Shown here piece by piece: positions 1 to 9,467 of a stretch of DNA of 64,000 bases. Position 1 is the first letter of the stretch. Each line of letters opens with the position of its first letter. Source of the DNA: Clostridia bacterium (GTDB taxonomy: Bacteria > Bacillota > DSM-521 > Neomoorellales > SLTJ01); contig JANLFO010000008.1 of assembly GCA_024653205.1 (NCBI GenBank), forward strand, positions 45,313-109,312, given 5' to 3'. Made by a program: the position numbers and the translations under genes. Under the pieces are notes generated by a model. It ran no database searches and was not told the DNA's origin. It worked only from the letters and a program-made list of their open reading frames with translations.

Positions 1-1248
1 GTGCTCGTCCGTTACGGCGAGATCGCCCTGAAAGGCCAGAACCGGTACTGGTTTGAGCGCACCCTCCTCAACAACATCCGGCGCCACCTGAAGGACTTGG
101 GCCCCCGCCGCATAGGAACGGTAAGCGGTCGGGTCATTGTCTCCCTCGACGGCGACTGGGAAGAGGTTAAGGAGCGCCTGGCCCCGGTATGCGGTATAGT
201 CTCCTTCAGCCCGGCCCGGGTGGTGGCCAAAGACATGTCGGCCATCTGCCGGGCGGCGTTGGAAGAGATGTCCTCGCTGGCCTTTGACGGTCCGGCTACT
301 TTTAAGGTAGAGGCTCGCCGGGCGGACAAGACCTTTCCCTTTACCTCACCGGAACTGGCGCGGGAGGTGGGTGCCTTCGTACTGCGGCACCTGCCCGATC
401 TCAAGGTTGATCTTCACCGGCCCCGATACCGCCTTTCGGTGGAGTTGCGGCGGGAGGGCACCTACGTTTACACCCGCGTGGTTCCCGGCCAGGGCGGGCT
501 CCCGGTGGGAGTAAGCGGCCGGGGGGTGCTGATGCTTTCCGGAGGGATCGATAGCCCCGTGGCCGGATTTTTTGCCGCCCGGCGGGGGGTAGAGCTGGTT
601 CCCCTGCATTTTCACAGCTTTCCCTTTACCAGCGAGCGCTCCAAGGAAAAGGCGGTAGAACTTTGCCGGGTGTTGGCGCGCTACGCCGGCCCTTTAAGGC
701 TACACGTCGCCCACTTTACCGACATCCAGAAGGCCATAGTACAGCTCTGTCCGGAGGAACTGCGGGTGACCATCATGCGCCGGATGATGCTCCGGGTGGC
801 CACCCGACTGGCCGAGGCGGAGGGTGCCATAGCCATCTTTACCGGTGAGAGCCTGGGTCAGGTGGCCAGCCAGACCATGGAGAGTCTGGCGGTTATCGGT
901 GCCGTGACCGACCGGCCTGTCCTGAGGCCGCTGATCGGTTTCGATAAGGCGGAGATAGTGGAAAAGGCCCGCGAACTGGGCACCTACGAGATATCCATCC
1001 GGCCTTACGAGGATTGCTGCACGCTATTCGTGCCTCCCCATCCTGCCACCAAGCCCCGGAGGGAGAAGGTGGAGGCGGCGGAGTCGCGCCTGGACGTAAA
1101 AGGCCTGGTGGAGGGCTGCCTGGGCAGAATGGAAATCATAGAGATCGAACCCCGTTTTTCGGGATTTCGGGAAGGATTCCGGGCAGGTGGGGGAGAAGAT
1201 GCTTGCCGGCAACGGACGAGCAAGGAAGGGGTAGAAGAGATTGAGTAA
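1..1248 (+). CDS. thiI: tRNA 4-thiouridine synthase / thiamine sulfur-transfer protein ThiI (5' end at window edge)
   Basis: ThiI adenylates tRNA uridine 8 for 4-thiouridine formation and can take part in sulfur delivery for the thiamine thiazole. The N-terminus opens directly in the ferredoxin-like/THUMP region (LVRYGEIALKGQNR), and the PP-loop ATP-pyrophosphatase signature SGGIDSP lies at residues 180-186. There is no C-terminal rhodanese domain, as is usual in Firmicutes. The first codon in the window is GTG, but homologues normally carry a few residues before LVRYGE, so the true start may lie just outside. The 3' end overlaps the next gene by 8 bases. Confidence 0.93.
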   Translation: MLVRYGEIALKGQNRYWFERTLLNNIRRHLKDLGPRRIGTVSGRVIVSLDGDWEEVKERLAPVCGIVSFSPARVVAKDMSAICRAALEEMSSLAFDGPATFKVEARRADKTFPFTSPELAREVGAFVLRHLPDLKVDLHRPRYRLSVELRREGTYVYTRVVPGQGGLPVGVSGRGVLMLSGGIDSPVAGFFAARRGVELVPLHFHSFPFTSERSKEKAVELCRVLARYAGPLRLHVAHFTDIQKAIVQLCPEELRVTIMRRMMLRVATRLAEAEGAIAIFTGESLGQVASQTMESLAVIGAVTDRPVLRPLIGFDKAEIVEKARELGTYEISIRPYEDCCTLFVPPHPATKPRREKVEAAESRLDVKGLVEGCLGRMEIIEIEPRFSGFREGFRAGGGEDACRQRTSKEGVEEIE

Positions 1249-3211
1249 GAAGCCAACTCCCCCCGGGGTGGACGATCGGCTGCTCAAGCGGCGGCTGGTG
1301 GAAAAGTGGCTGGAAACCTGCCGGCGGGGAGAGGTTAACCCCAGGTATATCGGGAGGGCGGTCAGACGGATATACGACGAGGCCGGGCGGGTCTTCCTGG
1401 AGATCCTCCTCCGGGATCTGGAGGCAGTACACATCCGGGACCGCCACCTGGCCGCCGGGTGCCTCCTGGAACTGCCGCCGGTAGCGGAGGTAAGGACCGG
1501 GCTGCGACAGGCGGTGGCCGACCGGCGGCGGCACCTTTGGGCCCGGGGCATCTGCCTCATCGCCCTGAGCGGCATGGGCGAGCCCATAGAGGGCATCATG
1601 CACCGCTACCCGGAACTGTCCGAGGAATTGCCGGCCGTGATGGCGCGGCAGTACATCGACGCCCTGTGCGACGAAGAACTCAGCAACGGTCGGGGATGGA
1701 GCGATTTCCTGCGCAACCCCGAGGAGGCGCAGATCGAGGTAGTCAACCTGTTGACTACGGTGGGCGACGCCAAGGTGGTGGACTTCCTGTGGTGGGCGGC
1801 GGAGGAGGGCTCCCCGGCGGTAAAGGAGGCGGCGCGCCGGGCTCTGGGGCGGCTGCGGCTTTCCGGGGTAGACGTGGATCGAGGCCGGGAGACCGGCGAA
1901 CGCCAGGCTTCTCCCTTGCTGGCGGTTAGGGAAGGCCAGGAGGCCATGCGCCAGTCCAGTCTGGCCCGCGCCATCTTCTATCTTACCGGTGCGCTCCAGA
2001 AGATGCCGGCCGAAGACGAGAGGGGCTTTCCGGTGCGGCTGCAGCTGATCACCGCCCTTCTCCGCGACGGGCAGGTGAGGGAAGCCCTGCGCCAGTGCGA
2101 GGAATTGGCCGTCCTCGCGGGCCCGGACCACTTTTACGGCCAGAAGGCGGAACAGCTTGCCCGGGCCATTCAGGAGGTTCTCAGGTCGGGCGGCGATGCC
2201 GCCGAGTCCGTAGCCCTGGACCCGGTTGAAGAAGCACTTTACGAGTTGCTCCAGGGCCTGCGCGTGCCTGCGCGGGCCCTCGACCGTGCCTTGGTTATAT
2301 GGGATAGCTTCCTGCGCTACACGCTGGAGCCCGTGCGCCGGATAGACGATCCCCGCCTGTGGGCGGCGGCGGTTCTGGTGTGTGCCTTACTCTGGTTACG
2401 GCCGGGCTCTCAGAAGCAGGGAGAACTTGCCCGGGTGCTGGCTGGCCTGCCGGCGGTGGAGGTCAGGCAGAGGGCGGCCCTCATCTGGAATGCCCTGGGG
2501 CTGGGAGAGGACACCCGCTGGCTGCGGCGGGAAATTGCCTATCTGGAGACCCTGAACGGTAGCGGCGGGCAGGACGAGGTAAGTCGCACGGTCGAAGAAT
2601 ACCTTACCGAGCTGAGCTGGGATCGGTCTCCCAAGACGGTTCGACGCTACCGGGAGGGACTGGTCCTGTTTCGCGAATACTTGCTGGGTCAGGCGGAGGT
2701 GGGTACGGTGGAAGAGATCACCCCCGAGCACCTGGTGGAGTTCCTGGCCTACTGGTACGTGGGGGCGGAGGGAATAAAGCGTTCTCCGGCCAAGGCCAAG
2801 GCGCTTCTGGGCACCATCCTGAGTTTCTGCCAGTGGCTGGACATCAGGAAGGGGACCGACCTGGTACCCCCTTATTACCCGCTGCACAAGCAGTTACGGC
2901 GCGATCTCCCTCGGGCCCTGACTCTGGCCAGCGTGCTTCCCGGCTCCACTTTTGCCGGACCGCAGCGCTTCGAGCAGCAGGTGAGCGATTACTTCCGGAT
3001 AGAGAGCCTGACCCGGCGTACCATGGCGGTGCAGGGCCTCCAGACGCGGGTGCAGCTGCGCGGCGTGGTGATACCGCCGGAGGGGAAGGAACTCTTTCGG
3101 CCCAACGACATTCTCTACCTCACCGTGGGCAAGCGGAAGCGGCGCTGGTACATCATCGACTCCGGGGCAGTGTTTCCGCCTCTGGCGGGTTCCTTCGTCG
3201 GCCGCGAATAG
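1241..3211 (+). CDS. Large helical-repeat protein with an integrase core-binding-like domain but no recombinase catalytic domain
   Basis: I do not recognise this 656-residue protein as a named family. Residues 1-210 look like HEAT-type helical repeats, 225-430 look TPR-like or otherwise all-helical, and about 443-535 resembles the SAM-like core-binding domain of tyrosine recombinases (VEEYLTELSWDRSPKTVRRY, then LVEFLAYW). The last 120 residues are beta-rich and basic and lack the R...H-x-x-R...Y catalytic set, so recombinase activity is unlikely. The TTG start overlaps thiI by 8 bases behind an AAGGAAGGGG Shine-Dalgarno region, suggesting co-transcription. A DNA-binding or scaffold role is only inference. 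Confidence 0.6.
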   Translation: MSKKPTPPGVDDRLLKRRLVEKWLETCRRGEVNPRYIGRAVRRIYDEAGRVFLEILLRDLEAVHIRDRHLAAGCLLELPPVAEVRTGLRQAVADRRRHLWARGICLIALSGMGEPIEGIMHRYPELSEELPAVMARQYIDALCDEELSNGRGWSDFLRNPEEAQIEVVNLLTTVGDAKVVDFLWWAAEEGSPAVKEAARRALGRLRLSGVDVDRGRETGERQASPLLAVREGQEAMRQSSLARAIFYLTGALQKMPAEDERGFPVRLQLITALLRDGQVREALRQCEELAVLAGPDHFYGQKAEQLARAIQEVLRSGGDAAESVALDPVEEALYELLQGLRVPARALDRALVIWDSFLRYTLEPVRRIDDPRLWAAAVLVCALLWLRPGSQKQGELARVLAGLPAVEVRQRAALIWNALGLGEDTRWLRREIAYLETLNGSGGQDEVSRTVEEYLTELSWDRSPKTVRRYREGLVLFREYLLGQAEVGTVEEITPEHLVEFLAYWYVGAEGIKRSPAKAKALLGTILSFCQWLDIRKGTDLVPPYYPLHKQLRRDLPRALTLASVLPGSTFAGPQRFEQQVSDYFRIESLTRRTMAVQGLQTRVQLRGVVIPPEGKELFRPNDILYLTVGKRKRRWYIIDSGAVFPPLAGSFVGRE

Positions 3212-3228
3212 GCTGGGGGAAACGCGGG

Positions 3229-3744
3229 GTGCCGCTGGGTAAGCTGGGCCGCAGACTGCAACCCGATCTTCAGGTGAATCGCCTCACCGACGTGCCCCTG
3301 GAGAGCCTGTGGCATCGGGGCATACGGGCCCTCATTGTGGATCTGGACAACACCGTAACCTACTGGAACAGCCCGGTTATATCGGAAACGGTTCAGGCCT
3401 GGTTTCGGGCGGCGCGGGAGCGGGGCTTTGCCCTCTGCCTCAGCTCTAATAACGTGCGTACCCGGGCGGCGGGCATCGCTCAGACCTTACAGGTGCCGGT
3501 GGTGTCCGGGGCGCGCAAGCCTCGTCGCCGGGCCTTCCGGCAGATGTTGGAAATTTTGGGCAGCCGTCCGGAAGAAACCGCCGTGATCGGCGATCAGGTA
3601 TTCACCGACGTCCTGGGGGGCAAGCGGCTGGGGCTCTATACCGTACTGGTGCGGCCGCTGGGCTCGCAGGAGTTTCTGCTTACCCGCTTTTTGCGCCGTC
3701 TGGAGCGGCTGGTCATGCGCTATTGGGGGGCCGGGGAAACTTGA
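3229..3744 (+). CDS. yqeG: YqeG family HAD-type phosphatase
   Basis: A haloacid-dehalogenase-fold phosphatase of the YqeG family (subfamily IIIA), with length (171 residues) matching the Bacillus protein. HAD motif I is DLDNT at residues 38-42, motif II is the LSSNN segment, motif III is the lysine in GARKP, and motif IV is IGDQVFTDVLGG. The GTG start at 3229 follows a GGGGGAAA Shine-Dalgarno stretch; an open frame further upstream is only shadow coding of the preceding gene. Its stop overlaps the aroE ATG by one base. YqeG often sits beside yqeH and aroE in Firmicutes; its physiological substrate is not settled. Confidence 0.88.
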   Translation: MPLGKLGRRLQPDLQVNRLTDVPLESLWHRGIRALIVDLDNTVTYWNSPVISETVQAWFRAARERGFALCLSSNNVRTRAAGIAQTLQVPVVSGARKPRRRAFRQMLEILGSRPEETAVIGDQVFTDVLGGKRLGLYTVLVRPLGSQEFLLTRFLRRLERLVMRYWGAGET

Positions 3745-4694
3745 TGATTACGGGCCGGACCTTCGTCTTGGGCGTGATAGGCTGGCCGGTAGAGCACAGC
3801 GTTTCGCCGGCCATGCATAATGCCGCTCTGGCGGCCTTGAATCTGGACGGGGTTTACGTGGCCTTCCCCGTGCCCCCGGCCGAGGTGGGTGCGGCCCTAG
3901 AGGGGCTTTGGGCCCTGGGAGTGAGAGGGGCGAACGTGACCATTCCCCATAAGCAGGCGGTGCTGCCCCACCTGAGCGGCCTCAGTCCCGAGGCGCGGGC
4001 TGCCGGCGCGGTCAATACCCTGGTTCGCGGGGACACGGGCTGGGTAGGGTATAACACCGACGGCCCCGGCTTCATGCGGGCCCTGGCCGAGGAACTGGGG
4101 TCTCCGACGTCCGGGCTCCGGGCACTACTGCTCGGCGCCGGCGGCGCGGCCCGGGCCGTGGCCTTTGCCCTGGCCGGAGCCGGTGCGGAGGCCGTCACCG
4201 TGGCCAACCGCAGCCGGGAGCGGGGACAGGCTCTGGTGCGGGATCTGGCCGACCGCACCCGGGCTTCGGTACGCCTTGTCCCCTTGGAACCCGAAGCGCT
4301 GGCCGGGGCCCTTGCCGAAAGCGACCTCCTGGTAAACTGCCTGCCGGTGGGCATGTACCCCCGTTCGGAGGAAATGCCGCCCGTCCCGGCAGATAAGCTG
4401 GTGCCGCCCCTGATGGTCTGCGACCTCATCTACAACCCGCGGCCTACGCGCCTGCTGCTAACCGCCCGGGCGCAGGGCTGCCGGGTCATGGACGGGCTGG
4501 CCATGCTGGTGGCGCAGGGAGCGCTGGCCTTCGAGCTTTGGACCGGGCGGCAACCGCCCAAAAACGTGATGCGGAAGGCGGCCGAAGAGGCCTTGGGGCA
4601 GGGTGGGGGCCGGGACGGCCGTTTGGACGGCAGCGGGGTGGGTTCAGACCACCCGGCGCGAGAGGCATCCGGGTGCCGATTCCGGGAGGGGTAG
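3744..4694 (+). CDS. aroE: Shikimate 5-dehydrogenase
   Basis: Reduces 3-dehydroshikimate to shikimate with NADPH. The shikimate-binding serines are in HSVSPAMHN (residues 18-26), the catalytic lysine is K70 in NVTIPHK, and the catalytic aspartate is D106 in NTDGPGF. A glycine-rich dinucleotide loop (GAGGAARAV) follows. At 316 residues it is longer than usual because of a roughly 30-residue Gly/Arg-rich C-terminal tail. ATG at 3744 is preferred; TTG at 3741 is possible. It begins the aroE-aroC-aroK-aroB run, which converts 3-deoxy-arabino-heptulosonate-7-phosphate towards chorismate together with aroQ at 24458. Confidence 0.94.
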   Translation: MITGRTFVLGVIGWPVEHSVSPAMHNAALAALNLDGVYVAFPVPPAEVGAALEGLWALGVRGANVTIPHKQAVLPHLSGLSPEARAAGAVNTLVRGDTGWVGYNTDGPGFMRALAEELGSPTSGLRALLLGAGGAARAVAFALAGAGAEAVTVANRSRERGQALVRDLADRTRASVRLVPLEPEALAGALAESDLLVNCLPVGMYPRSEEMPPVPADKLVPPLMVCDLIYNPRPTRLLLTARAQGCRVMDGLAMLVAQGALAFELWTGRQPPKNVMRKAAEEALGQGGGRDGRLDGSGVGSDHPAREASGCRFREG

Positions 4695-4696
4695 GC

Positions 4697-5884
4697 GTGG
4701 GCAGCCTCCGTTTCCTGACCGCAGGAGAGTCGCACGGGCCCCAGCTCACCGTGCTGGTGGAGGGAATACCCGCGGGGCTTTCCCTGGAGGCAGAATACAT
4801 AAACGGCTGGCTTTTTCGGCGGCAGCAGGGCTACGGCCGGGGCGGCCGCATGACCATCGAGCGCGACCGCGCGGAGATAGTGGCCGGTGTCCGGGGCGGG
4901 ATCACCCTGGGCTCCCCGGTGGCGCTGGTTATTCGCAATCGCGACTGGGAGAACTGGCGCGAAGTAATGGCTCCCGGACCCGAGGCCAGGCTTCAGGATC
5001 GGGTGGTAACCCGGCCCAGGCCCGGCCATGCCGATCTGGCCGGGGCGATGAAATACCGCCATACCGACCTGCGCAACGTGCTGGAGCGGGCCAGCGCCCG
5101 AGAGACGGCGGCCAGAGTGGCGGCCGGCGCGGTGGCGGCACGGCTGTTGGAGGCTGCCGGGGTGGCACTGGCGGGGCACGTGGTTCAGATCGGTCCGGTG
5201 CGGGCGGAGGTGGGCCTGAATCCGGACGTTCTAGGCCGTGCCCGTTCTTCTCCGGTGTTCTGCGCCGATCCGCAGGCGGAAACGAACATGATGGCGGCCA
5301 TTGACCGCGCCAGGGAAGAGGGGGATACCCTGGGCGGCGTTTTCGAGGTGGTTGCCTGGGGGATTCCGCCCGGACTAGGGAGCTACGCCCACTGGGACCG
5401 GAGGCTGGACGGCAGGCTGGCCCAGGCCCTGATGAGTATTCCCGGAATCAGGGGGGTAGAGATCGGGCTGGGTTTTGCGGCCGCCTCCCGGCCGGGCTCG
5501 GAAGTCCACGACCCGATTTTCTGGGAGCCGGGGCGCGGGTTTTCCCGCGGCAGCAATCACGCCGGCGGGCTGGAGGGCGGGGTCACCAACGGCGAGCCCC
5601 TGGTGCTGCGGGCGGCGATGAAGCCCATCCCCACTCTGGCCCGGCCTTTGGCCAGCGTGGATCTCCGCGACCGAAAACCGGTTTCGGCCGCCTACGAGAG
5701 GTCGGACGTGTGCGCGGTGCCGGCGGCCAGCGTGGTGGGCGAGGCCATGGCGGCTCTGGTGCTGGCCGACGCCCTCCTGGAGAAGGTAGGCGGAGATCAC
5801 CTGGAGGAGCTAAAGCTGAACTTGGAAAACTACCGCCGGTACCTGGCGGCCTTCGGCGGGGTGGAACGAGATAGCCGAGGATAG
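4697..5884 (+). CDS. aroC: Chorismate synthase
   Basis: Converts 5-enolpyruvylshikimate-3-phosphate to chorismate using reduced FMN without net redox change. Family signatures are GESHG near the N-terminus (conserved His13), RPGHADLAG, the [12 protein letters not shown] segment, [11 protein letters not shown] at about residue 285 and [16 protein letters not shown]. The 395-residue length fits the family. The GTG start at 4697 follows GGGAGGGG with six-base spacing; a longer frame upstream is shadow sequence inside aroE. It lies two bases after aroE and is probably translationally linked to it. Confidence 0.95.
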   Translation: MGSLRFLTAGESHGPQLTVLVEGIPAGLSLEAEYINGWLFRRQQGYGRGGRMTIERDRAEIVAGVRGGITLGSPVALVIRNRDWENWREVMAPGPEARLQDRVVTRPRPGHADLAGAMKYRHTDLRNVLERASARETAARVAAGAVAARLLEAAGVALAGHVVQIGPVRAEVGLNPDVLGRARSSPVFCADPQAETNMMAAIDRAREEGDTLGGVFEVVAWGIPPGLGSYAHWDRRLDGRLAQALMSIPGIRGVEIGLGFAAASRPGSEVHDPIFWEPGRGFSRGSNHAGGLEGGVTNGEPLVLRAAMKPIPTLARPLASVDLRDRKPVSAAYERSDVCAVPAASVVGEAMAALVLADALLEKVGGDHLEELKLNLENYRRYLAAFGGVERDSRG

Positions 5885-5894
5885 GAACATCGTC

Positions 5895-6425
5895 TTGATC
5901 GGCTTCATGGGCGTGGGGAAGACCGCGGTGGGCAGGTACCTGGCCGCGGTTCTTAATCGGCGGTTTGTAGACGTGGACCTGGAGGTGGAGCGCGTCACCG
6001 GGCTCGGAATACCGGAGATCTTCGCCCGGTACGGAGAACCCCGCTTCCGGGAAGAGGAGGCCCGCGCGCTGGCACGCGTATGCCGGCACCGGGGACAGGT
6101 GATCGCCACCGGCGGCGGAGCGGTGCTGCGGCCGGAGAACGCCGAGGCCCTGCGCCGGGCGGGAGTGGTGGTGTGGCTTAGGGCCGATCCGGAGGCCATA
6201 TACCGACGGGTTGGGCCGGGAGGCGGCCGGCCGCTCCTGGCCGGAGCAAATGCCCGGGAGCGCATTCGGGAATTATTGGCCCAGCGCGAGCCCTGCTACC
6301 GGGCCTGCGCCCATATGGCGGTGGATACTACCGGCCGCTCGGTAGAAGAGGTGGCGGCGGAGATTGTCCGGCGGCTCGGGTTCGCCGGCGAAGCCGCGCC
6401 CGTCGAAAAGGAGGAAAAGCGGTGA
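5895..6425 (+). CDS. aroK: Shikimate kinase
   Basis: Phosphorylates shikimate at the 3-hydroxyl. The P-loop GFMGVGKT is at residues 3-10, the substrate-binding aspartate is in VDVDLE, and the ATGGGAV shikimate-binding loop lies around residues 71-77. TTG at 5895 is the only conventional start codon in range, but it removes the usual first beta strand. In-frame codons upstream still read like the family (EDRNIV), so translation may start at the ATA codon at 5871 or another unusual codon. It ends in a 4-base overlap with aroB. Confidence 0.88.
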   Translation: MIGFMGVGKTAVGRYLAAVLNRRFVDVDLEVERVTGLGIPEIFARYGEPRFREEEARALARVCRHRGQVIATGGGAVLRPENAEALRRAGVVVWLRADPEAIYRRVGPGGGRPLLAGANARERIRELLAQREPCYRACAHMAVDTTGRSVEEVAAEIVRRLGFAGEAAPVEKEEKR

Positions 6426-7651
6426 GGCGGGAGCTGTGGGTAGAGCTGGGGGCGCGGCGTTACCCCATCTACATCGGCCGGGGTATCCTGGGCGACCTCG
6501 GCGGCCTGGTTCGGCTTGTCTCGCCTTCCCCTTCCCCCGTGCTGGTGGTATCCAATTCCACGGTACAGGGACTCTTCGGCGCCCGCATCGAGGCCGCCCT
6601 CGGCGAGGCCGGCCGGCGCTTCGGGTGGGCCTTGGTGCCCGATTCCGAGGAGGCCAAGAGCCTTTCCGTTCTAGGCGACCTTTACGAGCGCGCCGTGGCG
6701 CTGGGGCTGGACCGGCGCTCGGCGGTAATCGCCCTGGGCGGAGGGGTGGTGGGGGACGTGGCCGGCTTTCTGGCCGCCACCTACCTGCGGGGCGTGGCCT
6801 ACGCTCAGATTCCCACCACCCTGCTGGCGCAGGTGGATTCCTCCGTGGGCGGCAAAGTGGCGGTTAACCTTCCCCAGGGCAAGAACCTGGTAGGGGCGTT
6901 TTACCAGCCGCGCCTGGTGCTGGCGGATCTGGACACCCTGGCGAGCCTGCCGGCCCGGGAGTGGCGCTGCGGCCTGGCGGAGGTAGTGAAGTACGGGGTC
7001 ATAGGCGATCCGGATCTTTTTGCCCTGCTGGAAGAAAGGGGCTTTGTCCTGGCCGACTTCACGGGCCGCGCCGACGGCGAAGGGACCAAAGGGGCGCCTG
7101 ACCAGGTAGACCGATCCCGAAAGCGGCCCGGTGACTCCTCCGAAGCCACGGTCGCCCGAACCCAGGCAGGCGGCTCCTCTCGGCTGGACTCTGACGTAGC
7201 CGGACTCCTGGAGGAGATCGTGTGGCGGTGCTGCCGTCTAAAGGCCCAAGTGGTGGCCCGGGACGAGCGGGAAGAAGAGGGTCACCGGATGATCCTGAAC
7301 TTCGGCCATACCGTGGGCCACGCCCTGGAAGCGCTGACCGGTTACCGGGACTGGCGCCACGGCGAAGCGGTGGCCGTGGGCATGGCGGTGGAAGGGTACC
7401 TGGCGGTGCTTCTAGGCCGATGGGGCCGGGACGAACTCGACCGGTTGGAATCGCTGTTGCGCCTTTTTTCCCTTCCCACGCGGCTGCCGCCGGGCCTGGC
7501 GCCCGAGGCCATCCTGGCGGCCATGCACCGGGATAAGAAGGTCGTGGGCGGCAATCTTACCCTGGTTGTGCCGCGCCGCCTTGGGGAGGTGGAGGTGGTG
7601 CGCGGGATTCCAGAGGAGAAGGTACTGATGGCCTTGCAGGCGTACGCCTGA
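6422..7651 (+). CDS. aroB: 3-dehydroquinate synthase with an internal insertion
   Basis: Cyclises 3-deoxy-arabino-heptulosonate-7-phosphate to 3-dehydroquinate with NAD and a divalent metal. Family segments GGGVVGDVAGFLAATY, PTTLLAQVDSSVGGK and the metal-ligand segment FGHTVGHALE are intact. The protein is 409 residues against the usual 350-370. The excess is a hydrophilic Gly/Ser/Arg-rich stretch at about residues 212-258, between DPDLFALLEERG and LLEEIVWRC, where typical family members have only a few residues. GTG at 6422 overlaps the aroK stop by 4 bases, so the two are probably translationally coupled. Confidence 0.93.
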   Translation: MRRELWVELGARRYPIYIGRGILGDLGGLVRLVSPSPSPVLVVSNSTVQGLFGARIEAALGEAGRRFGWALVPDSEEAKSLSVLGDLYERAVALGLDRRSAVIALGGGVVGDVAGFLAATYLRGVAYAQIPTTLLAQVDSSVGGKVAVNLPQGKNLVGAFYQPRLVLADLDTLASLPAREWRCGLAEVVKYGVIGDPDLFALLEERGFVLADFTGRADGEGTKGAPDQVDRSRKRPGDSSEATVARTQAGGSSRLDSDVAGLLEEIVWRCCRLKAQVVARDEREEEGHRMILNFGHTVGHALEALTGYRDWRHGEAVAVGMAVEGYLAVLLGRWGRDELDRLESLLRLFSLPTRLPPGLAPEAILAAMHRDKKVVGGNLTLVVPRRLGEVEVVRGIPEEKVLMALQAYA

Positions 7652-7745
7652 GCGGGTGGGACGGCCGGCACTCACCTGAAGGCGCCAGGAGGCGGAGGGT
7701 CTCCTGGTCCCGGGCCGGGCGGCCGGGAAAGGATTGGGAGCCGGG

Positions 7746-9449
7746 GTGAGGGTGGTGCGAAAGCGTCTGGGTGAACTGTTGTTGGAAGCGGGCTTGGTAA
7801 GCGAGGAGCAGCTGGAGCGCGCCCTGGCGGAGCAGAAGGGCACGGGAGAACGGTTGGGGAAGCTGTTGATCCGTCAGGGTGTGGTGACGGAGCAGGACAT
7901 CATCAACCTCCTGGAGGTTCAACTGGGCATACCCCAGGTGCGCCTGCTTCCCGGCTCACTCGACCGCAGTCTGGCCCGCATCCTGCCGGAACCGCTGGCC
8001 AGGCGGTACCTAGTGGCTCCGGTACGCCTGGAGGGGAACCGGCTGGTGGTGGCCATGGCGGATCCTCTGAACGTGACCGCGGTTGACGATCTCCGGCTGA
8101 GGACGGGGCGGGATATTCTCCCCGCCATCGCCTCCGAAGCGGACATCGAGCGCGCCTTTTCCGAGCTTTACGGCCAGGCCCTGTCTGTGGAAGAGCTGGC
8201 CAGCGCCGAGGAGGGCGAGGGTACGCGGGTACTGCAGGCGGAGGTGTTCGATCTGGACCGTTCGGGCACCGCCGCCGGGGTAGACGCTCCGGTGGTCAAG
8301 TTGGTGAACGGCCTGCTTCAGCAGGCGCTTCGGGAGCGCGCCAGCGACGTGCACCTGGAGCCCATGGCAGAAGGGGTCAGGGTACGCTATCGGGTAGACG
8401 GCGCCCTGCGGCCGGTCATGACCCTGCCCCGGGCCCACCATGCTCCGGTGGTGTCGCGCATAAAGGTTATGGCCGGCATGGATATAGCCGAGAAAAGGCT
8501 TCCCCAGGACGGCAGAGTGCAAATCCGGGCACAAGGCCGGCAGGTAGACCTCAGAGTTTCGACCCTACCCACCATTTTCGGAGAAAAAGTCGCCATAAGG
8601 CTTTTGGACCGGGCCTCGGCCTATCTGGCCCTGGATGATCTGGGCTTCGGATCGGAGGCGCTGGCCCGCTATCGGAAACTGATCCGTCGCGCCTACGGTA
8701 TGATCCTGGTCACCGGGCCCACCGGCAGCGGGAAGACCACCACCCTCTACGCCACTCTGAGGGAGATCAACACTCCGGAGAAGAACATCATTACCATAGA
8801 AGACCCGGTGGAGTACGTACTCGAGGGCATTAACCAGATCCGGGTTAACCCCAAGGCCGGGCTTACCTTTGCCTTAGGGCTTCGTTCCATCCTGCGACAG
8901 GATCCCGACGTGATCATGGTGGGCGAAATCCGCGATCGGGAAACCGCGGACATCGCCATCCGTTCTGCCAACACCGGGCACCTGGTGCTGAGCACCCTCC
9001 ATACCAATGACGCGGCTGGAGCCCTGACCCGGCTCCTGGACATGGGGGTGGAGCCATTTCTTGTAGCTTCTTCGGTAATTGGGGTGGTGGCCCAGCGTTT
9101 GGTGCGTACCTTGTGCCGGCACTGCCGGCGGCCGTATGAGGTACCGGCCGGTGGAGAGGAGCACCTGCTCCTGGGCGAAGGAATTAAGACCCCCCTGACC
9201 CTCTACCGGGCGGCGGGTTGCCCCGAGTGTGCGGGAACGGGGTACCTGGGTCGAACGGCCATCCTGGAAGTCATGCCCATGACCAGTGCCCTGCGACGCC
9301 TGGTGCTCGCGCGTGCTTCCGGTGAGGAAATTGCCGCCCAGGCCGTGGCCGAAGGCATGATAACCCTCTGGGAAGACGGTCTGGCCAAGGTACGCCGGGG
9401 GCTGACTACCATGGCGGAAGTGGTTCGGGTAGCATACGCCGGCGAATGA
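7746..9449 (+). CDS. pilB: Type IV pilus extension ATPase PilB with c-di-GMP-binding MshEN domain
   Basis: Cytoplasmic hexameric motor that powers pilus extension. The first 60 residues contain two copies of the 24-residue MshEN motif RLGxxLxxxGxxxxxxLxxxLxxQ (residues 7-30 and 36-59) separated by a five-residue spacer, the known c-di-GMP-binding arrangement. The ATPase core has Walker A GPTGSGKTT, an Asp box with DPVEYVLEG, Walker B DPDVIMVGEIRD, a His box and the CRHC...CPEC tetracysteine site. GTG at 7746 is preferred over TTG at 7734, which sits directly against the AAAGGA Shine-Dalgarno site. It heads a run with pilT and pilC. Confidence 0.95.
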   Translation: MRVVRKRLGELLLEAGLVSEEQLERALAEQKGTGERLGKLLIRQGVVTEQDIINLLEVQLGIPQVRLLPGSLDRSLARILPEPLARRYLVAPVRLEGNRLVVAMADPLNVTAVDDLRLRTGRDILPAIASEADIERAFSELYGQALSVEELASAEEGEGTRVLQAEVFDLDRSGTAAGVDAPVVKLVNGLLQQALRERASDVHLEPMAEGVRVRYRVDGALRPVMTLPRAHHAPVVSRIKVMAGMDIAEKRLPQDGRVQIRAQGRQVDLRVSTLPTIFGEKVAIRLLDRASAYLALDDLGFGSEALARYRKLIRRAYGMILVTGPTGSGKTTTLYATLREINTPEKNIITIEDPVEYVLEGINQIRVNPKAGLTFALGLRSILRQDPDVIMVGEIRDRETADIAIRSANTGHLVLSTLHTNDAAGALTRLLDMGVEPFLVASSVIGVVAQRLVRTLCRHCRRPYEVPAGGEEHLLLGEGIKTPLTLYRAAGCPECAGTGYLGRTAILEVMPMTSALRRLVLARASGEEIAAQAVAEGMITLWEDGLAKVRRGLTTMAEVVRVAYAGE

Positions 9450-9467
9450 TCTGGTGGGGAGAGCAAG

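Noticed and set aside
2560..3211. Tyrosine recombinase or integrase remnant
   Set aside because: The core-binding-like segment is not followed by the catalytic R...HxxR...Y residues and no attachment site or mobile genes are near.
7058..7200. Frameshift or insertion-sequence scar in aroB
   Set aside because: The frame is continuous and both flanking conserved segments are intact; no inverted ends or target duplication were seen.
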